Below, in pieces: positions 1-9,414 of a DNA stretch of 64,000 nucleotides. Origin of the DNA: Psychroflexus lacisalsi (GTDB lineage Bacteria; Bacteroidota; Bacteroidia; Flavobacteriales; Flavobacteriaceae). The stretch covers positions 221,591-285,590 of the forward strand of contig NZ_JAIQYZ010000003.1 in NCBI RefSeq assembly GCF_020164495.1, given 5' to 3'. The notes beneath the pieces were generated by a model. The model was not told where the DNA came from. It did no database searches and saw only the letters and a program-made list of their open reading frames with translations. The translations under genes and the position numbers were made by a program. Numbering within the stretch: the stretch's first letter is position 1; each line of letters opens with the position of its first letter.

Positions 1-1
1 T

Positions 2-2521
2 CCTGCTATAGCGATCGAACAAAAGGTGAATTCTACAAACCCAAGGTCAACAGTAGGAACATCAACAGAGATTTATGACTATCTGAAATTGCTCTATGCA
101 AGAATTGGAAAAACTATTTCTCCAATTTCAGGAAAAGAAATAAAAAAGCATACGGTAACCGATGTTGTAGATTTCATAAAATCACAGGAAGAAAACAAAA
201 AACTGCTTCTCCTCGCTCCTATAACCTTAGAAAACAAGCGTACTATTGAAGAAAAAATTAAAATTCTTCAGCAACAAGGATTTAGTAGAATCAAGGTTGA
301 TGATGAAGTTTTAAAAATAAGTGAAGCTCAGGAGCGAAAGATTCCTAAGAAAAGTCAACTTTCAATTGTTGTAGACAGGATAGTCGTAAAAGATGATGAA
401 GACTTCTACAACCGATTAGCGGATTCTATTCAGAATGCATTTTTTGAAGGGAAAGGAGAGCTCAATATTGAAGAAGTAGCCACAAATAAAATTACCAATT
501 TCAACAATAAATTCGAATTGGACGGTATTTTATTTACCGAGCCAAATGTGCATCTATTCAGTTTCAACAATCCGTTAGGAGCTTGCCCAAAGTGTGAAGG
601 TTATGGAGATATTATCGACATTGATGAAGCTTTGGTTATTCCCAATACCGGATTGAGTGTTTATGAGGGAGCCATTGCTCCCTGGAGCGGCGACACCTTA
701 GGTTGGTACAAGAAAGAATTTGTAAAAAATGCGCACAAGTTTGATTTCCCTGTACACAAACCTTATTTCGAACTAACCGATGACGAAAAAAATGTCATCT
801 GGAACGGAAATCAATATGTCACCGGAGTTAATGAATTTTTTGAAGCTGTAAAATCAAAAGCTTATAAAATTCAGAATAGAGTTTTATTATCCAGATATCG
901 TGGGAGAACAAGATGTCCGGAATGCAAAGGTCGCAGATTGAAAAAAGAAGCCACCTATGTGAAAATCAATGACATTGATATCACTCAGCTTGTGGATTTA
1001 CCGATTGATGAAGTTAGCTCATTTTTTCAAAAATTAAAGCTGAATGAACACGATGAAAAAATCGGAAAACGATTATTGAAGGAAGTCAATAGTAGACTTA
1101 AATTCTTGATGGATGTCGGTTTAACTTACCTTACTTTAAATAGAAAATCCAATTCTCTCTCGGGCGGAGAATCACAGCGAATCAATTTGGCAACATCACT
1201 GGGCAGTAGCCTTGTGGGTTCAATGTATATTTTAGACGAACCTTCTATTGGTTTGCATTCTAAAGATAACGAAAGGCTGATTGAAGTTTTGAAAGATCTT
1301 CGTGATTTAGGAAACACAGTAATTGTAGTAGAACATGATGAAGACATCATGAAAGCTGCAGATTACATTATCGATATTGGTCCAGAAGCAGGAACTCATG
1401 GTGGAGATCTTGTAGCTGAAGGGACATATAAACAAATCCTGAAGGCAAACTCACTAACTTCAAAATACCTGAACGGTAAGATGGAAATTGAAGTTCCTAA
1501 AGAAAGAAGGACATCCAAATCCTATATTGAACTGAAAGGTGCACGCGAGAATAATTTAAAAAATGTTTCTGTAAAAGTGCCTTTAGATAGTTTCGTAGCC
1601 ATCACAGGAGTTTCAGGTAGTGGAAAAAGCACTCTTGTCAAAAAGATTCTCTACCCGGCTATGATAAAGCATAATGGAGGCTATGGAACCAAAGCTGGCC
1701 AATTTGATGGCATTGAAGGGAACTTCAAGCACATCAAGCATATTGAGTATGTGGATCAAAATCCAATTGGGAGGTCTTCGAGGTCCAATCCTGTAACCTA
1801 CATCAAAGCCTACGATGATATTCGAAATCTATTTGCTAAACAAAAGCTTTCTAAAATAAGAAATTTCAAGCCCAAGCATTTTAGTTTCAATGTGGAAGGG
1901 GGACGATGCGACACATGCGAAGGTGAGGGTGAAGTGACTATCGAAATGCAGTTTATGGCAGATGTTCACCTCGAATGTGAAGCTTGTAAAGGTAAACGTT
2001 TTAAGCAGCAAGTTTTGGATGTTGAATTTGAAGGCAAAAACATCGACAACATCTTATCCATGACAATAGATGATGCGATGGAGTTCTTTTCTTCCCACAA
2101 CGAAACCAAGATCTCTAATAAACTTGAAGCCTTACAAAGCGTTGGTCTTGGTTATGTTACTTTAGGTCAAAGCTCTTCTACCCTATCTGGTGGTGAAGCG
2201 CAACGTATCAAGTTAGCTTCTTTTTTAACCAAAGGAAAAAACGCTGATAAAACTTTGTTCATTTTTGATGAACCCACAACCGGACTTCACTTTCACGACA
2301 TCAGTAAATTATTGAAATCCTTTGAAGCTTTAATTGAGAATGGTCATAGCGTAATCGTGATTGAACACAACATCGACTTGATCAAATGTGCCGATCATGT
2401 CATCGATTTAGGTCCTGGCGGAGGAATTAATGGCGGACAGCTCATAGCTGAAGGTACTCCTGAAGAAGTAGCTAAAGTCAAAACTTCTTTTACTGGGCAG
2501 TATTTAAAAACTAAGGTATAA
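2..2521 (+). CDS. uvrA: Excinuclease ABC subunit A, 5' end outside the window
   Basis: UvrA is the damage-recognition ATPase of nucleotide excision repair; it dimerises and loads UvrB at lesions. The reading frame is open from base 2 and its first residues (PAIAIEQK, then NPRSTVGT) are internal UvrA sequence, so the GTG at 26 is not the start; about 100 residues are missing. Numbering from base 26: ABC signature LSGGESQR and Walker B LDEPSIGLH in the first ATPase, Walker A GVSGSGKST and LSGGEAQR in the second. Zinc-module cysteines are C187/C190, C297/C300, C628/C631 and C651/C654. The CxxC pair usually found just before the LFSFNNP segment is absent. Convergent with the flippase gene. Confidence 0.95.
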   Translation, partial: PAIAIEQKVNSTNPRSTVGTSTEIYDYLKLLYARIGKTISPISGKEIKKHTVTDVVDFIKSQEENKKLLLLAPITLENKRTIEEKIKILQQQGFSRIKVDDEVLKISEAQERKIPKKSQLSIVVDRIVVKDDEDFYNRLADSIQNAFFEGKGELNIEEVATNKITNFNNKFELDGILFTEPNVHLFSFNNPLGACPKCEGYGDIIDIDEALVIPNTGLSVYEGAIAPWSGDTLGWYKKEFVKNAHKFDFPVHKPYFELTDDEKNVIWNGNQYVTGVNEFFEAVKSKAYKIQNRVLLSRYRGRTRCPECKGRRLKKEATYVKINDIDITQLVDLPIDEVSSFFQKLKLNEHDEKIGKRLLKEVNSRLKFLMDVGLTYLTLNRKSNSLSGGESQRINLATSLGSSLVGSMYILDEPSIGLHSKDNERLIEVLKDLRDLGNTVIVVEHDEDIMKAADYIIDIGPEAGTHGGDLVAEGTYKQILKANSLTSKYLNGKMEIEVPKERRTSKSYIELKGARENNLKNVSVKVPLDSFVAITGVSGSGKSTLVKKILYPAMIKHNGGYGTKAGQFDGIEGNFKHIKHIEYVDQNPIGRSSRSNPVTYIKAYDDIRNLFAKQKLSKIRNFKPKHFSFNVEGGRCDTCEGEGEVTIEMQFMADVHLECEACKGKRFKQQVLDVEFEGKNIDNILSMTIDDAMEFFSSHNETKISNKLEALQSVGLGYVTLGQSSSTLSGGEAQRIKLASFLTKGKNADKTLFIFDEPTTGLHFHDISKLLKSFEALIENGHSVIVIEHNIDLIKCADHVIDLGPGGGINGGQLIAEGTPEEVAKVKTSFTGQYLKTKV

Positions 2522-2626
2522 TAGTTTAAGGATAAAAACTTTCTACCGACTCCATGTATATAGTATCATTCGTTTTGTTTCAAAACAGTTTTGATTGGTT
2601 AGTTGTGAACTCATCAGTTATAGATA

Positions 2627-4093
2627 CTAAAGAGTTTTGTTTTTAATAACTTTAAAGTAAAGCTTTGTCAAGTCTTTAGACAAGTCTCCTTTCAAACTAA
2701 TGATAAAATACAGACCGCTGATCAATATTGATTTCAGAGTGATATTAAGAAGTGGTAAATCAGTCGAAAACTCCCAAAAATAAAAGCCCATCGTTAAAGC
2801 AGTAATTACTGAAAATATATACAAACTTTTTACATTGAAGGGATGAATTCCGAAAGTGAGTCTTACAAACAAAAGCTTGAAGATATTGTAAGTCAGAAAT
2901 GAGATAAACGTGGCGTAGGCGGCGCCATAAATTCCATAAATGGGAATTAACCAAAGGTTAAGCAGGAAGGCAACTCCTACAAGAACGACTCCGGCAATAA
3001 GTACAGTTTTGTAATATTTGGAATTGAAAATAATACTGTTGTTATTTCCCAAAATATTATCCGTCAGTTTTACCAGACTGATCAAAAATACAATACTCAC
3101 TCCTACCCTGTATTCCTCTGGAATAATTTCATAAAGTTGGTTGACGTTGGTAATTATGAGCGTAAACACAAAACCACTGATCACAAATAATGTATTAGAA
3201 CTCCTTACATAAAGATCTTTCAACAAATCGTTTTCTCCAAAATTGAGATATTTAGCCGTAATAGGATTGGTGATTTGATGCATAGCTTTAGAGGGTACGG
3301 CAATGACTGTTGCAATGTAAATGGCAATGCCATAAATAGAAACATTTTCTATCGGCATAAAATACTCTATCATCACCTTGTCCAAATCAAACAAGGCCAC
3401 TGCTACCGTTCCTGCAATAAAGATAAGCAGAGAATAATTCAGTAAATCCTTCAGTCTTGGCGGGAGTTGAAAACTAAATCGCGGTCTATATAATTTTATC
3501 GCATAACCCAGCATCACCACTGTTCTTAATACAAAAACACCAATTAAAAGATAAATGAATAAGTGAACACTAATAAATTCAGCATAGAGCATAAGTAATA
3601 AGAGAGTTATAGCAAGTCTGTGAAAAACTTCCCGCATAAGAGTTCCAAAAACGCTTTTGTAGTGAACTTTTGCCCATGCAAAAAAGACTTCGAAATAGGC
3701 GGTAGTCATTGCGATGACGAAAATTCCCCAAACATAAGGTTGTACCAAGTCGTTTTCCCCTTCAAAATAACTTAAAAGAGAATCATAGAAGATATAACCA
3801 AGGATTCCGATGAACAAACCTAGTAATAGTGGGAGAAGCAAGGCGAAATTAAGGAGCTTGTCTGTATCGAGTTTGCTAGTGAAACTGGTGTAAAATTTTA
3901 CGATGGTATTATGGACCCCCAGCGCCATAAATGGCCAGAATAAATTCCCCGCGGACAACAGAAAAGCGACTAATCCATAATATTCTGCAGTCAGGAATTT
4001 GGGATATAAAATCAAAACATTAAGCGCGCCAATTCCAAATCCCACATAGGTGGAAATAAGATTGTTTAAAGATTGCTTGGCGACGATTCCCAT
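2627..4093 (-). CDS. Polysaccharide flippase-like membrane protein (MOP/Wzx superfamily)
   Basis: An integral membrane protein of 488 residues with about 12 to 14 hydrophobic helices through its whole length. The length and the N-terminal pattern (a basic start, then a long helix with a conserved YPKFLT-type turn) fit the polysaccharide transporter branch of the MOP superfamily, which flips lipid-linked sugars across the inner membrane. It is the last gene of a minus-strand run and begins 4 bp after a glycosyltransferase gene, which supports a role in cell-surface glycan export. The substrate cannot be told from sequence. Family assignment is firm; O-antigen versus other lipid-linked saccharide is open. 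Confidence 0.85.
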   Translation of the reverse strand: MGIVAKQSLNNLISTYVGFGIGALNVLILYPKFLTAEYYGLVAFLLSAGNLFWPFMALGVHNTIVKFYTSFTSKLDTDKLLNFALLLPLLLGLFIGILGYIFYDSLLSYFEGENDLVQPYVWGIFVIAMTTAYFEVFFAWAKVHYKSVFGTLMREVFHRLAITLLLLMLYAEFISVHLFIYLLIGVFVLRTVVMLGYAIKLYRPRFSFQLPPRLKDLLNYSLLIFIAGTVAVALFDLDKVMIEYFMPIENVSIYGIAIYIATVIAVPSKAMHQITNPITAKYLNFGENDLLKDLYVRSSNTLFVISGFVFTLIITNVNQLYEIIPEEYRVGVSIVFLISLVKLTDNILGNNNSIIFNSKYYKTVLIAGVVLVGVAFLLNLWLIPIYGIYGAAYATFISFLTYNIFKLLFVRLTFGIHPFNVKSLYIFSVITALTMGFYFWEFSTDLPLLNITLKSILISGLYFIISLKGDLSKDLTKLYFKVIKNKTL

Positions 4094-4097
4094 TGAA

Positions 4098-5369
4098 TTA
4101 TTCGATAAGTTGCGCTAATTTTTTGGTCAAATTTTTACGACTAAATTGTTCTATATGTTTAGTGTTGGCTTTTAATTTTCCATTTAAATAAGCCTTGAAA
4201 GACTTTTCAATGTAAGACTTTAAAGGAGCTTTCTCACTGTAGGTAAAACATTCTCCAGAACTGGTTTCTGAAATGATTTGTGCCACATCCCACCCTTCTG
4301 GACCAATGGCTAAAATAGGTCGCCTGGAAGCTAAATACTCAAATATTTTACCTGGAATAATGCCTCTGGTCTCGGGTTTATCAATTTCAATAAGAAGGAG
4401 CATTTGAGAACTTTTCTGGCTTTCCACAGCGTCTTTGTGATTCAAATACCCCACGACACTTATAAAATTCTTTAAACCAAATTCATAGGCAGAATGAAGA
4501 ACGCTTTCACTGATTTTACCAATAAGTTTGAGTTCGAAAAAATCCTTAAAAACGAGGCTTTCATCTATCAATTCAGCCAAAACTTCCCAAAGTACCTTCG
4601 GATTTCTTTCATTGAGTAACGAGCCAATATGTGAGATTGTAAAGTTCTCGCTTAATTCTGCATCTACCGACATTTCCTCAAAGCCATTGGTGATGACTTC
4701 AATAGGCGTTTTGGTTTTTTGCTCAAACTCAGCCTTAGTCTGGAAACTTGTAGTAATCAATTGATCTGCGGAATTTAGTACGTCGCTTTCTAAACCGAGA
4801 TGTTTTTGCTTAGACTTTTCTGTAAGTTTTAAAGCGGAATGGTAACCAATCGTCGTCCAGGGATCCCTAAAGTCTGCAATCCATTGGAGCTCTGGATGAA
4901 TCTCCTTCAATCTCAAACCAATAATATGCAGGCTATGTGGCGGACCTGTAGTGATGATAGTTTCGATCTCCTGATTTTGAATATACTCTTTCAAAAATGA
5001 GACTGAAGGTTTTACCCAAAGCACTCTGGCGTCTGGAATAAAAAAATTACCTCTTACATAAAGCATCAATCGCTCTTTCCAGGATTGTTTTTTCTTGGAT
5101 TTGATGATGCCACTGCTAATGGTTTTTGAATCTGATTTCGACAAAACTTCTGCAAGTGCATAAGGTTCAAAAATGGCTTTTTCGATCACTTTCACTTCGG
5201 GACTTGCATCCAGAGAAGAATCGATAATAGGGTAACTTGGATTTTGAGGTTTGTAAACGACAGGCTGAATACCAAACTTTGGCAGATATTTAGAAAATTT
5301 CAGCCAGCGCTGCACTCCAGGACCTCCGGCAGGTGGCCAGTAGTAAGTAATAATTAAAACCTTTTTCAT
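4098..5369 (-). CDS. GT-B glycosyltransferase (group 1 / family 4 type)
   Basis: A soluble or membrane-associated glycosyltransferase of 423 residues. The N-terminus has the glycine-rich first strand-loop of the family (YYWPPAGGPGVQRW), a TTGPPHS stretch and WIADFRDPW near residue 165 seen in related family 4 enzymes. The C-terminal half has the second Rossmann domain with a GKIFEYLASRRP segment (about 345-356), the usual nucleotide-sugar binding region ending in an E-x7-E-like stretch. It lies between the YfhO-like gene (3 bp gap) and the flippase gene (4 bp gap), so it is probably cotranscribed for surface glycan assembly. Donor and acceptor are unknown. Confidence 0.85.
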   Translation of the reverse strand: MKKVLIITYYWPPAGGPGVQRWLKFSKYLPKFGIQPVVYKPQNPSYPIIDSSLDASPEVKVIEKAIFEPYALAEVLSKSDSKTISSGIIKSKKKQSWKERLMLYVRGNFFIPDARVLWVKPSVSFLKEYIQNQEIETIITTGPPHSLHIIGLRLKEIHPELQWIADFRDPWTTIGYHSALKLTEKSKQKHLGLESDVLNSADQLITTSFQTKAEFEQKTKTPIEVITNGFEEMSVDAELSENFTISHIGSLLNERNPKVLWEVLAELIDESLVFKDFFELKLIGKISESVLHSAYEFGLKNFISVVGYLNHKDAVESQKSSQMLLLIEIDKPETRGIIPGKIFEYLASRRPILAIGPEGWDVAQIISETSSGECFTYSEKAPLKSYIEKSFKAYLNGKLKANTKHIEQFSRKNLTKKLAQLIE

Positions 5370-5372
5370 CTT

Positions 5373-7793
5373 CTAAATTTGCTTTCGCTTTATGGTATAA
5401 CGCAATCCTCCTAGGATGATTAATATTAATATTATAAAACTAGCTAAAGTTATTTTGCCACCATAACTCACAACTTCTGGCTCAAATGAAAATTTTACTT
5501 GATGATTACCTGCGGGTAGTTCCATTGCTCTTAAGACATAATTAGCTCTAAAATGAGTGGCCTCTTTTCCGTCAATATTGATCTTCCAGCCTTCAGGGTA
5601 ATAAAGCTCAGAAAATAAAGCAAGGCTTTCATTTTCAGAATCATAAGTGTATATTAATTCATTTTCCTTGTAAGAAGTTAATTCAATTTGGTCTGAAAAA
5701 CTGACATCATAGGTTTTGTCTGAATAGTCAAATTGATTGTTTTCAACAATCGCTGTTGTATTTGGATTAATCGTATCCAGTGCTAAAATCGCTTCATTGG
5801 CATTATCGACAGTGATCAATTCATTCACAAACCAGACATTGCCCAGATGGTCAGGGTTTTCCTGAGGAGTGGGTTGGCCTTCATTATCAAAGATGAAGTA
5901 CTTCACATTGAGCATATTCAATATGCTTTGCTTGCCTTCGTATATATAAAAGTCGAATAACTCCTGAATTCTTCCTGGCTTTGCGGCATGGTAACCTCCA
6001 ATAGAATTGTGGAAATAAGAGGCTCTTGCGGAGTTAAGTGGATTGGAGGTTAAATCATAAACTCTGAAATGGGATTTATCTTTTTGAATTTCAAGATCAG
6101 CCTGAGTGGCTTGAAAAGGGCGTTCCATCACAGAAGCCGCTACAAAATCATCTTCGTTCACGTAGCGAGTATTCACTCCAATCAAATCAACCAAGATGAA
6201 AATCCCAATAAGTCCAAGAAACAAAGGCTTTTTGAGCTTTTCTTTCAAGTATAAATAAATAGCCCCTGCTATGAGCAGCACAAACACCAAGGATCGAATG
6301 GTATCTGCATTGAACATGGCTTTTCGGTCTTCCTTAAGCGCTCGAACAAATTTAGCTCCGTAATTTTCTAAGAATACGGAATCACTCGAACCGCTAAAAT
6401 CAAAAAGAACAGATTTGAGAAGCAAAAATAAAACACTTAATCCTCCTAAAACAATAGTCGATTTTTTTAATGCTTTCAGTTTCTTCTGATTTGTAATTTT
6501 ATCACTTACAAGTTTTGAAAGTCCTAGTATAGCCAGAATTGGAAGGCAAAATTCGATAATGACCTGGATGGACGACACCGCTCTAAACTTATCGTAGAAA
6601 GGAATAAAGTCAACAAAAAACTTAGTCAGAAGCGAAAAATTATCACCCCAGGAAAGTAGTAAAGCCAAAATTGAACCCGCAACCAACCACCACTTTTTCT
6701 TACCTTTTGTGAGAAATAAAGCGAAGACGAAAAGAAAAATAACGCTTGCACCAATATATGCAGGAGCACCAATAAAGGTTTGATCGCCCCAATAGGTGGG
6801 TAGGTTTTTACTGAAATCTAAGGCTTGAGCTGGTGAGGCTCCCATTTGGATGAGTTCGCCATAGACTTCAGAATCCTTACCAAGCGATTCACTGCTGGAA
6901 CCTCCCATAAATCTTGGGATAAACAAGTTGAAGGTTTCTAAAATACCGTAAGAATACTCGGTGATGTAATCGTAATCCAAACCAGATTTTACCTTTTCTG
7001 TTCCGTTAGATTCGATGGTAAGTCCGGTATCACCTCTGGTGCTATAGTCAGCGTATTCCTGGGTAGCGAGAAGGTTTGTAATATTAAGTAAAACCGCTAA
7101 AATAATTGCTGGTAAAAAGCTTAGAGACGCTTTCAAAAATGGCTTTAAGGTTTTTTGCTGGTAAGCATGAACTGCGTTGACAATCACAATTACAACACAG
7201 AGCAACATGAGATAGTAGGTCATCTGGAAGTGATTGGCCATCAGTTCAAAAGCAAGACCGACACAGAACAAGACATTCCCCCAAAATAGTTTCTGTCTAT
7301 AAACCAGTACCATTCCAGAAACTACAATCGGAAAATACGCAATCGCATGCGCTTTGGCGTTATGGCCAACGCCAAGAATGATAATCAGGTAAGTGGAAAA
7401 TCCAAAAGCCAAAGCGCCAAGAAAGGCTAATTTGTAATCGACTTTAAAGCATAAAAACAAAATATACATCCCGATAAAATATAAGAACAAATAGTCGGCG
7501 GGCCTCGGCAGGAATCTAAGCTGACGGTCTATTTCTTTGATAAAATTATAAGGGTAATTCGCTCCGAGTTGATAGGTTGGCATTCCTCCAAAAGCAGAAT
7601 TGGTCCAATAAGGCTCCTCACCCTCACTAGCTCTAAAATCATTTTGAGCTTTGGCCATTCCTGTATATTGAACAATATCGCTTTGGAATATTGTTTTCCC
7701 TTTTAATACAGGGTAGAAAAAGGCCAGTGAGGCAACGATGAATAGGAACAAGACGACAACATGCTTCCAGGACTTAATAAATATGGACTTCAT
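5373..7793 (-). CDS. YfhO-family polytopic membrane protein
   Basis: A protein of 806 residues with about a dozen transmembrane helices, followed by a large extracytoplasmic segment (about 560-770) and a final C-terminal helix. This layout and the extracytoplasmic ending (FSELYYPEGWKINIDGK, then PAGNHQVKFSFEP) are typical of YfhO proteins, which are GT-C-like. In Gram-positive bacteria YfhO takes part in glycosylation of lipoteichoic acid; in Bacteroidota the role is not established. It is second in the minus-strand operon that starts with the DUF4834 gene and continues into a glycosyltransferase and a flippase, so a function in envelope glycan modification is a reasonable inference. Confidence 0.85.
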   Translation of the reverse strand: MKSIFIKSWKHVVVLFLFIVASLAFFYPVLKGKTIFQSDIVQYTGMAKAQNDFRASEGEEPYWTNSAFGGMPTYQLGANYPYNFIKEIDRQLRFLPRPADYLFLYFIGMYILFLCFKVDYKLAFLGALAFGFSTYLIIILGVGHNAKAHAIAYFPIVVSGMVLVYRQKLFWGNVLFCVGLAFELMANHFQMTYYLMLLCVVIVIVNAVHAYQQKTLKPFLKASLSFLPAIILAVLLNITNLLATQEYADYSTRGDTGLTIESNGTEKVKSGLDYDYITEYSYGILETFNLFIPRFMGGSSSESLGKDSEVYGELIQMGASPAQALDFSKNLPTYWGDQTFIGAPAYIGASVIFLFVFALFLTKGKKKWWLVAGSILALLLSWGDNFSLLTKFFVDFIPFYDKFRAVSSIQVIIEFCLPILAILGLSKLVSDKITNQKKLKALKKSTIVLGGLSVLFLLLKSVLFDFSGSSDSVFLENYGAKFVRALKEDRKAMFNADTIRSLVFVLLIAGAIYLYLKEKLKKPLFLGLIGIFILVDLIGVNTRYVNEDDFVAASVMERPFQATQADLEIQKDKSHFRVYDLTSNPLNSARASYFHNSIGGYHAAKPGRIQELFDFYIYEGKQSILNMLNVKYFIFDNEGQPTPQENPDHLGNVWFVNELITVDNANEAILALDTINPNTTAIVENNQFDYSDKTYDVSFSDQIELTSYKENELIYTYDSENESLALFSELYYPEGWKINIDGKEATHFRANYVLRAMELPAGNHQVKFSFEPEVVSYGGKITLASFIILILIILGGLRYTIKRKQI

Positions 7794-7823
7794 TGGTGAA
7801 TTTTAATTTGAAAAAAGTGAAAG

Positions 7824-8069
7824 TTACTCAATTTCTTCATAATCTATATACTCCCCAACTTTACCATCCTTGGATTTTCTGTTGAAGGTTTTCTTAGATT
7901 TTCTGGTATCTTTCTTTGTTTCAGGTTGGTGAGGATTGAATTGATTTTCCATATTCTTTTGGACCTTTTTAAAAATATACTTCAGCAACAAAGGACCAAG
8001 ATATCTTGCCAACAATTTGACGGCGAAGTAAACTAAAAGAATAATTAATAATGTCTTGAGAAATACCAT
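7824..8069 (-). CDS. DUF4834 family small membrane protein
   Basis: A small protein of 81 residues: one N-terminal transmembrane helix (about 3-32) and a highly basic, hydrophilic tail ending in a conserved acidic YIDYEEIE. This arrangement matches DUF4834, found almost only in Bacteroidota and of unknown function. It is the first gene of the minus-strand run leading to YfhO, glycosyltransferase and flippase, 30 bp before YfhO. A TATTTTTG element upstream probably drives the run. The family assignment is from remembered family layout and not from a search. Confidence 0.8.
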   Translation of the reverse strand: MVFLKTLLIILLVYFAVKLLARYLGPLLLKYIFKKVQKNMENQFNPHQPETKKDTRKSKKTFNRKSKDGKVGEYIDYEEIE

Positions 8070-8086
8070 AAAAACAATTTAATTTT

Positions 8087-8094
8087 CAAAAATA
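8087..8094 (-). promoter_or_regulatory. -7 promoter element for the DUF4834-YfhO operon
   Basis: TATTTTTG on the minus strand, matching the Bacteroidota consensus TAnnTTTG, 17 bp upstream of the ATG at 8069. No well-spaced -33 TTTG is evident. Confidence 0.55.
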
Positions 8095-8146
8095 CCAATA
8101 CTTTATAGCAAAGCAGTATTCAGGCTAAAAAAATCGGATTTTAATT

Positions 8147-8154
8147 TATATTTG
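8147..8154 (+). promoter_or_regulatory. -7 promoter element for the outer-membrane channel-like gene
   Basis: TATATTTG matches TAnnTTTG and lies 17 bp upstream of the ATG at 8172. It is divergent from the element at 8087-8094, so the two transcripts share a region of about 100 bp. Confidence 0.6.
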
Positions 8155-8171
8155 AATCTCAAACCTTAGTT

Positions 8172-9158
8172 ATGAAACTCAGACTTATTGGCTTGTTTTT
8201 ATTAGCAAGCTACACTATACAAGCCCAGTACACAGATATGATCAATTCCAACAGACCTGGCGAATCTTTTGGAGCTTACAGCGTAGGCACGAATGTTTTG
8301 CAGTTTGAAACCGGACTGGCTTACGGAGAAGACAATCACGTGTTTTCACTTATTCCAGACCGCTCGCAAGTCGATTACCAGTACCAGGTGAGATACGGTT
8401 TGTTTATGGAACAACTAGAACTGATTCTAGACGGAACCTTTGTCAACTCAGAAGAAACCTTATTGAGAGGTGGAAGTCAAACTACAAGTAATTTTAGCAA
8501 TTTTCGTTCAAATACACTAGGTGCCAAGTATCTGATTTACGACCCATTTATCAAAAGAGAAAAAGATGGCCCTAACCTCTACAGCTGGAAGAAAAATAAC
8601 CGTCCCCAATGGAGTGATTTAATTCCTGCCGTTTCAGTGTATGCCGGAGTCAACTTACTATTTGGCGAGAATCCATTCAAGTTTTCTGGCGAACCCAATG
8701 TCTCTCCTAAAGCTGCCATTATCACACAAAATAATTTCGGCGGTGGCAAATGGGTGCTGGTGTCCAACTTCATTGTCGATAAACCTACAACAGACTTTCC
8801 CACTTACGCAGGAATTTTTACACTCACGCATTCCATTTATGCCAGAACTGGAATTTTTGCTGAATTCCAAACCTATATAAGCGACTACTACAGTGATGAG
8901 ATTGTGAGAGGTGGTGTTGCCTTTCTTGTGAATGAAAATTTGCAGGTGGATGTTTCTGGCTTAGTTAATTTTAAAGATTCTCCAGAGCGATGGAGAGCTG
9001 GCATCGGTGTTTCGTATAGAATAGATATGCATGATACTGATCAATACCTTTTTGAAGATGACAATGAAAGAGATCTATTTCTCGAAGAGCAGGAAAGACG
9101 CAAAAAGGAAAGACAGCGCATGAGAAGACGTGAACAAATCGATGGCAGACAACAATAA
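8172..9158 (+). CDS. Outer-membrane transporter-like beta-barrel protein (MetA-pathway type)
   Basis: A protein of 328 residues with a signal peptide (about 1-18, ending AQA/Q) followed by TDMINSNRPGES, the hallmark opening of the putative MetA-pathway phenol-degradation/transporter family. The body alternates aromatic and polar residues as in a beta-barrel. The final 35 residues are strongly charged (runs of E, R and K) and probably lie outside the barrel. It is a monocistronic gene with its own promoter, divergent from the DUF4834 operon. The real function is unknown; family members are annotated only as transporter. Confidence 0.75.
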   Translation: MKLRLIGLFLLASYTIQAQYTDMINSNRPGESFGAYSVGTNVLQFETGLAYGEDNHVFSLIPDRSQVDYQYQVRYGLFMEQLELILDGTFVNSEETLLRGGSQTTSNFSNFRSNTLGAKYLIYDPFIKREKDGPNLYSWKKNNRPQWSDLIPAVSVYAGVNLLFGENPFKFSGEPNVSPKAAIITQNNFGGGKWVLVSNFIVDKPTTDFPTYAGIFTLTHSIYARTGIFAEFQTYISDYYSDEIVRGGVAFLVNENLQVDVSGLVNFKDSPERWRAGIGVSYRIDMHDTDQYLFEDDNERDLFLEEQERRKKERQRMRRREQIDGRQQ

Positions 9159-9362
9159 ATTTGGGTGATTTATTTTTTAGAATATTCTTGAATAAATAAA
9201 AAATATTTTTCTTCTGATTTTGTCACGAAGTGGCTTAATGAAATTAGATAATCAGCTTTCTGTTTTAAGTTAGCTTAATGTAACGTCTGGGGGTGATAAG
9301 ATTTCGCTGAAGGAATAATGTCATTTAAAATATTTTAAAAATCAAAAATTTAACTTTTAAAA

Positions 9363-9394
9363 ATAACCGAAAAAGCTTAAGCCAATTCGGTTAT
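9363..9394 (-). terminator. Terminator downstream of the DUF6705-like pseudogene
   Basis: Nine-base inverted repeat (ATAACCGAA at 9363-9371, TTCGGTTAT at 9386-9394) with a 14-nt loop. Read on the minus strand it is followed by a T-rich run, and it lies 20 bp beyond the stop codon of the gene ending at 9415. Confidence 0.6.
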
Positions 9395-9414
9395 CAGTAA
9401 AATTAAAACTTCAT

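Noticed and set aside
26..28. GTG at 26 as the start of uvrA
   Set aside because: The frame is open to the window edge and the preceding codons encode the UvrA PAIAIEQK segment, so the gene starts outside the window.
2579..2594. TCAAAACAGTTTTGA palindrome between uvrA and the flippase gene as a terminator
   Set aside because: It has a one-base centre and no T run in the right position; it cannot form a normal terminator hairpin, and no other function is supported.
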